The position numbers and the translations under genes were made by a program. A model generated the notes under the pieces. The model saw only the letters and a list, made by a program, of their open reading frames with translations, had not been told where the DNA came from and ran no database searches. 15,722 nucleotides of DNA from DATLFA01 sp039934635 (GTDB lineage Bacteria > Actinomycetota > Acidimicrobiia > Acidimicrobiales > WLNW01), in NCBI GenBank assembly GCA_039934635.1, contig JBDTLT010000119.1, positions 1 through 15,722 of the forward strand, given 5' to 3'. Positions 7,494-14,489 of this stretch are shown here, piece after piece; positions within the stretch are counted from its first letter, which is position 1; every line of letters starts with the position of its first letter.

Positions 7494-8976
7494 ACGCGCG
7501 TCCCAGCCCGAGCATGTCGTCGTAGTGGGAACTGGTCCGTGCGGAGCCATGGCTGCCGCACAGCTGAGCCGGCACGGCGTTGCCGTGACGGTTCTGGATG
7601 CGGGCCGTCGAGTACCCCGCGGACTGATCGTGCGCGCCGCCGGAAACACGGTGTTCCGGTGGCGGGAGAAGGGCCTCATCGACGACGATCGCCACGAGAT
7701 CATCGACGGACACGACGTCGTCTGGAACTCGAGCCGATCGCTCGGTGGGCTGTCGAACTACTGGACGGCCGCGGTGCCCCGCTTCGCTCCTGAAGACTTC
7801 ACCGAGGGCGGCGCGGTGGACGAGCGATTCGTGTGGCCCGTGCGTTACGAGGACCTGGTCCCGTACTACGAGCTCGCGGAGCACGAGCTGTGCATCACCG
7901 CTGGATGCGGTTGCGGGCACCTCCCTGCGAACGTCGCCCGCTATCACACCGCGCCGCCGGACGACTGGGAACAGGTCGCCCATGGCGTCCGTGCTGCGGG
8001 TGCCGGTCTCTGTCCGATCCCGATGGCGAAGGGCAAGCCATGGATGATCGCGGCTCGCGGCACCGAGTTCTCCAGCTACCCGTGCGTCCTCGAGCGACAT
8101 GTCGAACAGCAGCGGATTCGCTTGATCCGCGGAGCGATAGTGACGCGGCTCAACTGGAACTCCGCGACCCAGCGCGTGGACTCCGTGACCTACATCGATC
8201 GTGAGACCAACGAGCTGGTGACCATGCCCGCACGCGCCGTCGTGCTCGCGGCGGGAGCGGTCGACTCGACCATGGTGTTGTTGCGTTCGGTCTCATCCGA
8301 TTTCCCCGACGGCCTCGGCAACTCGAACGGTCTCGTGGGCCGGTACCTGCACGACCATCCCCGAGAGTGGTGGGTAGGGGTGCCGAAGCGACCGATGACC
8401 GCGTTGGCGCATCCGCTGTACATCCCGCGGGGTCAGTACGACTCGGCGCAGGCGCTGTGCGCCTCGTCACTCACGCTCGGCCTCGCCCACTGGTCACACC
8501 GCCCGCGGACATGGCTGCGCGCCAAGGTGGATCGTTTCGGTGTGCAGGTGTTCGGCACCATGATTCCCCGGCCGGACACGGGAGTCAGCCTGCCGTCGCG
8601 TCCCGATGTCAGCGATGGCTATATCCGGCCGACCATCGTGCTGCGCTATGACCAGCCGGCCATGAACACGCTGAGCGACGCACGAGAGCGCCTGGTCGAG
8701 ACCCTCGCACTCGGTTCGCTCGAGGTCAGCGTCCCAGGTCCGTTCCACGAGGTCGTTCCCGGGTCTTCGGTCCATTTCGGAGGGACGATCCGGATGCACG
8801 ACTCGCCCGAGCACGGAGCGCTCGACCGCTGGAACCGGCTGCGTGACGCCCCCAACGTCCGCGTTGTCGACCTGAGCTGCTTCACCACCGGTCCCGAGAA
8901 GAACCCGACACTGACGGCAATGGCATTGGCGACGCGGGCTGCCGCTCATCTTGCCGAAGAACTGAGCGCAGGATGA
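7480..8976 (+). CDS. GMC-family FAD-dependent oxidoreductase
   Basis: The 498-residue product shows an N-terminal Rossmann FAD-binding motif VVVGTGPCGAMAA (GxGxxG at 17-22) ending in the ribose-binding acid of VLDAGRR (D40). The GMC C-terminal domain carries His432 in VHFGGTIRM, VVDLSCFTTGPEKNPTLTAMA with Asn475 at the second active-site position, and a final helix. Members oxidise alcohols, mostly sugars, polyols or sterols, passing electrons to oxygen or another acceptor. No signal peptide is present, so a cytoplasmic sugar oxidase or dehydrogenase is more likely than a secreted one. The ATG at 7480 has AAGG at 7472-7475 upstream and overlaps the reductase gene by 14 bases, which suggests paired action, for example oxidation by one and reduction by the other to epimerise or rearrange a sugar. 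The next gene converges on it. Confidence 0.9.
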   Translation: MQRSERASQPEHVVVVGTGPCGAMAAAQLSRHGVAVTVLDAGRRVPRGLIVRAAGNTVFRWREKGLIDDDRHEIIDGHDVVWNSSRSLGGLSNYWTAAVPRFAPEDFTEGGAVDERFVWPVRYEDLVPYYELAEHELCITAGCGCGHLPANVARYHTAPPDDWEQVAHGVRAAGAGLCPIPMAKGKPWMIAARGTEFSSYPCVLERHVEQQRIRLIRGAIVTRLNWNSATQRVDSVTYIDRETNELVTMPARAVVLAAGAVDSTMVLLRSVSSDFPDGLGNSNGLVGRYLHDHPREWWVGVPKRPMTALAHPLYIPRGQYDSAQALCASSLTLGLAHWSHRPRTWLRAKVDRFGVQVFGTMIPRPDTGVSLPSRPDVSDGYIRPTIVLRYDQPAMNTLSDARERLVETLALGSLEVSVPGPFHEVVPGSSVHFGGTIRMHDSPEHGALDRWNRLRDAPNVRVVDLSCFTTGPEKNPTLTAMALATRAAAHLAEELSAG

Positions 8977-9011
8977 ACCTCCTCCGCCGGAGCCAGTAGT
9001 CCTGCTCTTCT

Positions 9012-9031
9012 CCCCGGTCGCGACGCTGGGG
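9012..9031. terminator. Weak hairpin between convergent genes, possible terminator
   Basis: CCCCGG (9012-9017) and CTGGGG (9026-9031) pair with one G-U wobble around an 8-base loop, in the 57-base gap between the GMC gene stop (8976) and the dioxygenase gene stop (9034). Position between converging genes fits a terminator, but the stem is short and no T-run follows. Confidence 0.25.
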
Positions 9032-9033
9032 CC

Positions 9034-9837
9034 TCAGTCCCACGACGCGTACCCTCGCCGGCTGTTGCGGAGTGAACCCGCGAAGCGGTACGCCGAGTAC
9101 GAGAGCGGGAACATCTTGAACGTACGCTCGCGGGCGCGGCCGGCACGGCTCGTGCTGTACCAGTTGGTGTAGAACTCGAATTCGCCGTTGTTCACCTCGA
9201 ACGGGTCTCCCTCGGGAGCGCTTTTCTCACCAAAGGTGAACGACAGCAGCGGCCGTGCGACCTTCGAGTTGTTCGGCATGCCCCGGTGCCACAGGTGGGA
9301 CTTGCGCAGGAGCACGTCGCCGGCCTGCATCTCGATCCTGGTCGACTTCTTGTACTGGCGCGTCAACGCATAGTTCCAGAACGGCATGAACTCTCGATTG
9401 GTGCCCGCCAAGAGGTCGATGGCGCCGTTGGTGAGGGTGGTGTCGACGACCGCCAGGTTGCAGATGAGGAAGTCGTCGAGATAGGCGCCATCCATGTGGT
9501 AATGCTGCGCCACGCTGCCGGGCATGTTGAAGTTCATCGTGACCCGCATTCCGTTCGGTCGGCCCGTTCGGATCGCGTGCACGGCCTCGACGACACCCGC
9601 CGCGTTCAGCTCGTCCCACGCGAAGCGCGCGCTGCGCCCCGGGAAGCAGTTGAGATGACCCGTGACCATCCCGCCGCCCTTGAACTTCGGCGCCTTCTCG
9701 AACGCTTCGGAAACGGTGCGGGCGAATTCGGTGAGCGGTTGTCGCGAAACCACATCGCGGATAACGGCGTAGCCCTGTTCCTCGATTCTCTGTTGTAGGG
9801 CCGCAACGTCGTGGGATCTCACCATCGGTTGGTTCAT
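9034..9837 (-). CDS. Phytanoyl-CoA dioxygenase (PhyH) family Fe(II)/2-oxoglutarate oxygenase
   Basis: The 267-residue protein fits the PhyH family of non-haem iron, 2-oxoglutarate-dependent oxygenases. The iron-binding HxD is His114-Met-Asp116 in QHYHMDGAYLDD; the distal His is probably 184 in LRKSHLWHRGMPNNS; Arg196 in RPLLSF would bind 2-oxoglutarate. It opens with the typical QGYAVIRDVV strand. The start at 9837 is supported by a strong GAGGAG 8 bases ahead; an alternative ATG at 9873 overlaps the previous stop in an ATGA and adds 12 residues, so coupling is also possible. It is the last gene of the minus-strand polysaccharide operon and converges on the GMC gene. Related enzymes hydroxylate or oxidatively modify natural products, lipids and sugars; here a modification of a glycan precursor or lipid is likely but not shown. 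Confidence 0.88.
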   Translation of the reverse strand: MNQPMVRSHDVAALQQRIEEQGYAVIRDVVSRQPLTEFARTVSEAFEKAPKFKGGGMVTGHLNCFPGRSARFAWDELNAAGVVEAVHAIRTGRPNGMRVTMNFNMPGSVAQHYHMDGAYLDDFLICNLAVVDTTLTNGAIDLLAGTNREFMPFWNYALTRQYKKSTRIEMQAGDVLLRKSHLWHRGMPNNSKVARPLLSFTFGEKSAPEGDPFEVNNGEFEFYTNWYSTSRAGRARERTFKMFPLSYSAYRFAGSLRNSRRGYASWD

Positions 9838-9845
9838 CGGCGTTT

Positions 9846-9851
9846 CTCCTC
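9846..9851 (-). promoter_or_regulatory. Strong ribosome binding site of the PhyH dioxygenase gene
   Basis: GAGGAG on the minus strand, 8 bases before the ATG at 9837. It is the best Shine-Dalgarno match near any start in the window and decides that start over the upstream ATG at 9873 that overlaps the glycosyltransferase stop. Confidence 0.65.
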
Positions 9852-9869
9852 GGGTCGGCCTGCCTGGGC

Positions 9870-11063
9870 TCATGCCGTCAACTCTGCGTAGACGCGTTCG
9901 ACATCACGGGCCATGCGCGCGAGGCCAAAACGTTGCAGTACCAACGCGCGGCCGCGCTCGCCCATGAGCGCGCGTCGTGCGGGGTCGGCGAGCAGTGCGG
10001 ACAAGTTGGCGGTGAGGGCTTCTTGGTCGCCCATGGGGGAGAGCAGCCCGGTGACGCCGTTGGCGATCACCTCCGGCGCGCCGCCGTTGTCGAGCGCAAC
10101 GACGGGCAGGCGCATCGCCATCGCCTCCGCGAAAACGAGACCGAACGGCTCCCATTGGGAGGGCATCGCATAGATGTCGGCAGCAGCCATGAGTTGCGGC
10201 ACGTCGCCGCGCTGACCGGCGAAGATCACGCTTCCGTTCAGGCCCAGCTCATGGGCCAGGTCCTCGAGTTCACCCCGAAAGCCGGGTTGCATCTCGCTGC
10301 CGACGACCAACAGGCGCGCGTCGGGGTGCTGGGCGCGGATTGCGGGCATGGCCTCGATCAGCTGGCGGGGCCCTTTCTCCTCGAAGAGGCGGCACACCGT
10401 GAGCACGATCGGTGCGCTGGGTGCGACGCCGAACTCGTGGCGCACCTCATCTCGCCCACTCCCGGGTGTCCACCGGTCGGTGTCGATCGCATTGAGAACG
10501 ACGTGGATTCTCTCGGGGCGATGACCGCTGTCGACGAGGGTCGTGGCGACGAATTCCGAAATCGCGATCAGCGCGTCGGCGCGTCGCAACGACCACTTGA
10601 GGAGCGGGCTCATCCATTCGCCGTAGCCGACGTGCACGTGCACGATGCAGCGGGCACGCGTAACCCGCGCGAGCAGCACGCACAGCGCGGCGTCGCGCGG
10701 TCGGTCGCTCGTGTGAATGAGCTCGATGCGGCGGCGGCGCACCATACGGGCCAAGCGCACGAAGCTCGTGAGTGCGGGCAGCGTATCGATGATCGTGCGG
10801 AGACGGTTGCGGCCCACCGACGCCGACAGCTCGGGACCGAAGTCGATCGGAATCACCTCGAGGTCGCGCACCGCCCGAAACGCTTCGTAGCACGGTGTCC
10901 GCCGATCACGTGGCCCGGTGACGCACGCCGCGATCGTGTCGAATCGGGCGCGGTCGACGTGGCCGATGATTTGCGCGTGGATCCACGTGTCGGCGCCCAG
11001 CGGCGCCAGCGTCGGGGCGTTCACGAACAAGATGCCTGTCCGTTGGCCAGGTGCCCTGCCCAT
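9870..11063 (-). CDS. Glycosyltransferase family 4 (GT-B fold)
   Basis: The 397-residue cytoplasmic protein has a GT-B fold with two Rossmann halves. The N-terminal half begins GILFVNAPTLAPLGAD with a Gly-containing acceptor loop. The C-terminal half has the GT4 features VCRLFEEKGPRQLIEA (Arg225, Lys230 for the donor diphosphate), LLVVGSE, VIFAGQRGDVPQLMAAADIYAMPS, and the EX7E motif EPFGLVFAE (Glu305, Glu313) that holds a nucleotide sugar. GT4 enzymes are retaining transferases. The ATG at 11063 lies 3 bases after the flippase stop (11067), so the genes are surely co-transcribed. It would add a sugar to a lipid-linked intermediate on the inner membrane face before flipping. Neither sugar nor acceptor can be named from sequence. 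Confidence 0.93.
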   Translation of the reverse strand: MGRAPGQRTGILFVNAPTLAPLGADTWIHAQIIGHVDRARFDTIAACVTGPRDRRTPCYEAFRAVRDLEVIPIDFGPELSASVGRNRLRTIIDTLPALTSFVRLARMVRRRRIELIHTSDRPRDAALCVLLARVTRARCIVHVHVGYGEWMSPLLKWSLRRADALIAISEFVATTLVDSGHRPERIHVVLNAIDTDRWTPGSGRDEVRHEFGVAPSAPIVLTVCRLFEEKGPRQLIEAMPAIRAQHPDARLLVVGSEMQPGFRGELEDLAHELGLNGSVIFAGQRGDVPQLMAAADIYAMPSQWEPFGLVFAEAMAMRLPVVALDNGGAPEVIANGVTGLLSPMGDQEALTANLSALLADPARRALMGERGRALVLQRFGLARMARDVERVYAELTA

Positions 11064-11066
11064 GAT

Positions 11067-12728
11067 CTACGACCGCTTCACCTTTTGCCGCACGCCCCTG
11101 ACGAGTACGGCGCCGGCGGGCCCGATATCGGAAAACGCAAATACTCGGAGGATCAGAAGTGCCGCGCCATAGACGAATATGCCGGCGGCGCCGGCCGCGA
11201 TGAGTTGATGCGGTGCGAGCAGTTGTACGACAGCACCCATTGCGATGCCGGCGATGACCACCCTTGTTACCTTTGAAACAAAGGGTCGGCCGAAGGTCTT
11301 TCGCGGTAACGCGCGGAGGATCAGGATCATCAGCAAGACTTCGGTTACTAGCTGCGCGATGTCTGAACCGATCGCTCCGTTCCCCGTGTGTCGCTTGAAA
11401 ATCGGTATGAGCACTACGTTCATCGAAATGCTGGCGATTGCCGCCACGGTTGTGTTGAAGAGCAGCCGCCGCTCGCTTCCCAGCGCGATGACGGCCGTCC
11501 CGAGGAGAATGTCGGCGGCCACTATCGGCTGTTCGAATACGAGAATTCGCATGAGTGGTATCGAGTGCGAAAATGTGTCGGACCATCCGAGGACATCCGG
11601 TATGCGTGCGGCCGCGCCGAACACCCCTGCCGAAATAGGGACGGTGAGCGTCACCGCCGTCAGCAGGGTCGTCGAGAGCGTCTGATTGAATGCGAGAGGA
11701 TTGCCCCGCTGCCGACTGAGTGTCGGCATCAGGGGTGTCGCGAGCAGCGTCGGTATGAACACCATGACGGCCGGAATGCGCATGGCGGCCGCGTGCCAAC
11801 CGATCGCCTCCGGACCGGCCAAGACGTTGAGCAAGAGCTTTGCCCCGTCGGCGTAGACCCATGTGGCAACGCTCAACCCGATGAACGGCAGCCCGCCCCG
11901 CGCGAGTTGACGCCAAACTTTACGATCGAGCCAGGCGCGCTCGTACTTCCACTGCGCGAGGTGCCAGTTCACGACCACCGAGGCTGCGAGCATGGCCAGA
12001 CCCGCGAGCGAGGCCCCGATGAGCCCCGTACCGAGCATGAGCGCGATGATGGATGCAAGCACGGCAAGGCTCGTGAGAACCATCATCCATGCGTAGACCG
12101 CAAAGCGTCGTTCGGCGATGATCTTGCAGCCGATGACGGTCGCCGGAGTCGACAAGACCATTGCGACCAGCGCGATTTCACAGACCCTGAGTTGGAGTCC
12201 CCGCATCCCGACGACAAGAAGCACGGCTTCGACGATGACGGCGACGACGACGGAGGCGAAGAAAATCAATACGAAGGCGGCTCCGGCAAAGCTGTCTTTG
12301 CGCGTGCCGGCTCCCAACTCGCGCACGATGATGTTGGACACTCCGAGGCCCGCGAAGAGGCCCGCGAGCGCGGCAATCGACGTGGCTACGGACGCGAATC
12401 CCAACTCACGAGCCGTCAGGTAGTGAGGAATGAATGCCACGCTCAGCGCGCTGATCATCCACGTGATCGGCTGCGTGCTGAACAGCGCCAGTGAACCCCG
12501 GATAACCGTCCGACTGCCGTCGTCGTTGCCGGCTGCGTCGGCGATGCTATTTCCGGACTCGACCTCACGAGCATCGGACGCCGGTGGGTTCGGGCCCTCG
12601 AGGTCGTCGCGGCCACCAGACGAGATCATTCCGGATCGAGCAGCACCGTTTTGATGGTCAGCCGCCGAGCGCTCGCGGGGAGGAAGTTCGCGGTCGACAT
12701 CCTCCTGCGACCCAGATCCACGTGCCAT
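11067..12728 (-). CDS. Wzx-type polysaccharide flippase (MOP/PST superfamily) with hydrophilic N-terminal extension
   Basis: The 553-residue protein is a multi-pass membrane protein of the polysaccharide transporter/flippase class, with about 12-14 hydrophobic segments from residue 76 onward. The first helices (FSTQPITWMISALSVAFIP, LTARELGFASVATSIAALAG, LGVSNIIVREL) follow the pattern of Wzx proteins. These move undecaprenyl- or decaprenyl-diphosphate-linked oligosaccharides across the membrane. Residues 1-74 are charged, Asp/Ser/Gly-rich and not part of the fold; either this is a real cytoplasmic tail or translation starts later, for example at Met34 (12629). No start has a convincing ribosome binding site. 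It lies 73 bases after the UbiA stop and 3 bases before the GT4 start. Family assignment is good; the transported glycan is unknown. Confidence 0.88.
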   Translation of the reverse strand: MARGSGSQEDVDRELPPRERSAADHQNGAARSGMISSGGRDDLEGPNPPASDAREVESGNSIADAAGNDDGSRTVIRGSLALFSTQPITWMISALSVAFIPHYLTARELGFASVATSIAALAGLFAGLGVSNIIVRELGAGTRKDSFAGAAFVLIFFASVVVAVIVEAVLLVVGMRGLQLRVCEIALVAMVLSTPATVIGCKIIAERRFAVYAWMMVLTSLAVLASIIALMLGTGLIGASLAGLAMLAASVVVNWHLAQWKYERAWLDRKVWRQLARGGLPFIGLSVATWVYADGAKLLLNVLAGPEAIGWHAAAMRIPAVMVFIPTLLATPLMPTLSRQRGNPLAFNQTLSTTLLTAVTLTVPISAGVFGAAARIPDVLGWSDTFSHSIPLMRILVFEQPIVAADILLGTAVIALGSERRLLFNTTVAAIASISMNVVLIPIFKRHTGNGAIGSDIAQLVTEVLLMILILRALPRKTFGRPFVSKVTRVVIAGIAMGAVVQLLAPHQLIAAGAAGIFVYGAALLILRVFAFSDIGPAGAVLVRGVRQKVKRS

Positions 12729-12770
12729 GAATGATGCTCAGTTTCTTCGAAATCGACTCGATCGCGTCAG

Positions 12771-12783
12771 CCTGATCATCAGG
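12771..12783. repeat. 13-base palindrome between the UbiA and flippase genes
   Basis: CCTGATCATCAGG is an uninterrupted dyad (6-base arms around one central base), 18 bases past the UbiA stop and 42 bases before the flippase start on the minus strand. It could be an operator for an internal promoter driving the flippase end of the operon, or a weak attenuating hairpin. No clear -35/-10 pair is seen around it in the 73-base gap. Confidence 0.25.
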
Positions 12784-12801
12784 TGCGACCGAACAGGTGG
12801 G

Positions 12802-13800
12802 TCAGATTCGTAACCCTGTCGGCTTGAACACGTCATAAAGAACCGGAATGTCGATAATCATCAGCGCCATCATCGCCACGGCGCATGCGATGACCGAAGC
12901 CATGAGCTTCTTCTCTCGATACAACTTCTCGGGGTTCACGACCGCGCTTTCGGTGTCGAAGGCCAAACCGAGGTACATCGCCATCACCAGTGCGACCAGT
13001 GGGAAGGCGATGATCAGCTCGAGCCGATACCGCATGATGAACGCGCCGAGAAAGAGCATTGCCGCCGCGCTGTAGAACACGATGCAGACGAGGAGTCGCT
13101 CGAGCGTGTAGTAGCCGAAGGATTTACGGTAGGCAGCTGCCCGCGCCGGATCACCGATGTCGCGGTATTCGGCATACCGCTTCAACGCCATGAAATAGCA
13201 GCCGACCATCCAGTAGCTGATGAGCAATGAAGTGGGCGGCAACTGGGTGGTGCCCGTCATGTACCAGCCGGCGAGCATCCGCAACGGGTTGTTGATCGAC
13301 TCGGAGAGCACGTCGAGATACGGCTTGTCCTTCGAGCGGATCGGCGGGATGTTGTACAAGCAGCCCATGACCCACAGACCAGCCATGGTCAGCCCGAACT
13401 GGACGTTGATGGGAAACGAGATGCCGATGCCGATGATGGCGAGTGCGATCCACTGCACATACGCGAGACGGACGTTCACTTTGCCCGACGGCACGGGTCG
13501 GAGGCGCTTGATCGGATGCGACAGATCTGATTGCGCGTCGAGCACTTCGTTGATCACGTAGTTGCTCGACGAGACGAGGCAGACGGCCACCATGCCGAGC
13601 GGCACCGTCCACCAGGCGCGGTTCGTGATATGCGTGACATCGCTGGTGAGTGCGATTGCGATGCCGGGCAGCACGAAGACCTGTTTGACCCAGTGATCGA
13701 TGCGCATGATCGCCACGTGCCCACGCAGGGTCGGGCGAGTCGCCGGCGTCTGCGGCACGGGCGTGGTGGTCGGAGGAGCGGTTGTGGTGGTGACCGTCAT
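12802..13800 (-). CDS. UbiA-family prenyltransferase, likely decaprenyl-phosphate phosphoribosyltransferase-like
   Basis: This 332-residue protein with about eight to nine membrane segments has UbiA hallmarks: a first Asp-rich motif NEVLDAQSD (N84, D88, D92) followed by HPIKRLRPVPSG, and a second region YNIPPIRSKDKPYLD at 149-163. The HPxKRxRP run matches the actinobacterial enzyme of the Rv3806c type, which joins phosphoribosyl diphosphate to decaprenyl phosphate. Product would be polyprenyl-phosphoryl-5-phosphoribose, precursor of ribose- or arabinose-carrying lipids. The N-terminus is a Thr/Pro-rich cytosolic tail of about 25 residues. The start at 13800 is chosen because its ATG overlaps the HAD phosphatase stop in an ATGA; a GTG at 13812 would add four residues. 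Coupling to a phosphatase suits removal of the 5-phosphate. An ordinary menaquinone or haem prenyltransferase is less likely in this context. Confidence 0.85.
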   Translation of the reverse strand: MTVTTTTAPPTTTPVPQTPATRPTLRGHVAIMRIDHWVKQVFVLPGIAIALTSDVTHITNRAWWTVPLGMVAVCLVSSSNYVINEVLDAQSDLSHPIKRLRPVPSGKVNVRLAYVQWIALAIIGIGISFPINVQFGLTMAGLWVMGCLYNIPPIRSKDKPYLDVLSESINNPLRMLAGWYMTGTTQLPPTSLLISYWMVGCYFMALKRYAEYRDIGDPARAAAYRKSFGYYTLERLLVCIVFYSAAAMLFLGAFIMRYRLELIIAFPLVALVMAMYLGLAFDTESAVVNPEKLYREKKLMASVIACAVAMMALMIIDIPVLYDVFKPTGLRI

Positions 13801-14489
13801 GATCGGGCGCACTCCGTGAGCAGTTGGGCGAATGCGGTGATCGAGACATGGTCAGCGGCGTTGGTGCCAGCGCGTGAACCGATGATCACGCAACTCACGT
13901 CGGACGATTGCGCCGCCGCGGCGTCGGTCTCTGGCCGATCACCGACGTAGAGCGCGTTCGCAGCAGCGACACCGAGACGCGCGAGGCAGACCTGTAGGCC
14001 TCGTGGATTGGGTTTGAATGCGCCGACGTCGGAATCCTGCGCGCTGACCACGACGTCGAAGAACTGCCGGATGCCCAGCGCGGTGAGCTTGTCGTCGGCC
14101 GGGTAATCCGAGACCACACCCAGACGAACTCCGTCGGCGCGTAGCGCCGCGAGGGTCTCGACGAGTCCCGTTCTGCGATAGCGAGCGAGAACCCGCAGCG
14201 GTTCGTGCTCCAGCCAACGCATCGTGATGCGTTCGACTTCTTCGGTCGCCAGACCGGTGCGGCCGGCGGCCACTGTGGCCTGCTGCAGTGCGGGATCGAC
14301 GCCCTTCGATTCGCGCAACTCTTCTTGGGCGCGGCGGTACGCGCGTATTACTCGCGCGACCTGCCGGCCCTGCAGCGGGTGCAGCGCGTACGCGCGGATC
14401 AGCCGCAGCAACATGGCTCGCCGCAGGCGGGACTGGTCATACATCGTGCCATCGACGTCGAACACGACGGCTTCGATCGCGCCGGTCAC
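13797..14489 (-). CDS. HAD-superfamily hydrolase (phosphatase), coupled to UbiA
   Basis: The 230-residue protein is a HAD hydrolase with motif I VFDVDGTMYD (nucleophile D11, acid D13), motif II VVSDYP (S127), motif III Lys159 in FKPNPRG, and motif IV YVGDRPETD (D184, D189). Residues about 20-105 form a helical C1-type cap, as in phosphoglycolate phosphatase-like enzymes. The GTG start at 14489 overlaps the upstream glycosyltransferase stop in a GTGA, and the TGA overlaps the UbiA start in an ATGA, so three genes are tightly coupled. In-frame sequence upstream to 14705 lies inside the glycosyltransferase gene and is not HAD-like. Given its partner, I infer it removes the 5'-phosphate of polyprenyl-phosphoryl-phosphoribose, a job done by a PAP2-type enzyme in mycobacteria. 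A general sugar-phosphate phosphatase remains possible. Confidence 0.88.
   Translation of the reverse strand: MTGAIEAVVFDVDGTMYDQSRLRRAMLLRLIRAYALHPLQGRQVARVIRAYRRAQEELRESKGVDPALQQATVAAGRTGLATEEVERITMRWLEHEPLRVLARYRRTGLVETLAALRADGVRLGVVSDYPADDKLTALGIRQFFDVVVSAQDSDVGAFKPNPRGLQVCLARLGVAAANALYVGDRPETDAAAAQSSDVSCVIIGSRAGTNAADHVSITAFAQLLTECARS

Noticed and set aside
8982..8994. CTCCGCCGGAG hairpin after the GMC gene
   Set aside because: A 4-5 base stem with an almost absent loop and no T-run is too weak to call a terminator.
9933..11276. Plus-strand open frame of 447 codons
   Set aside because: It is antisense to the GT4 gene and flippase end, both of which have clear motifs; its composition is Arg/His/Asp-rich with no recognisable domain.
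10906..11916. Minus-strand open frame of 336 codons overlapping flippase and GT4 genes
   Set aside because: It is in a different frame from two well-supported genes and is Arg/Thr/His-rich without hydrophobic or domain pattern.
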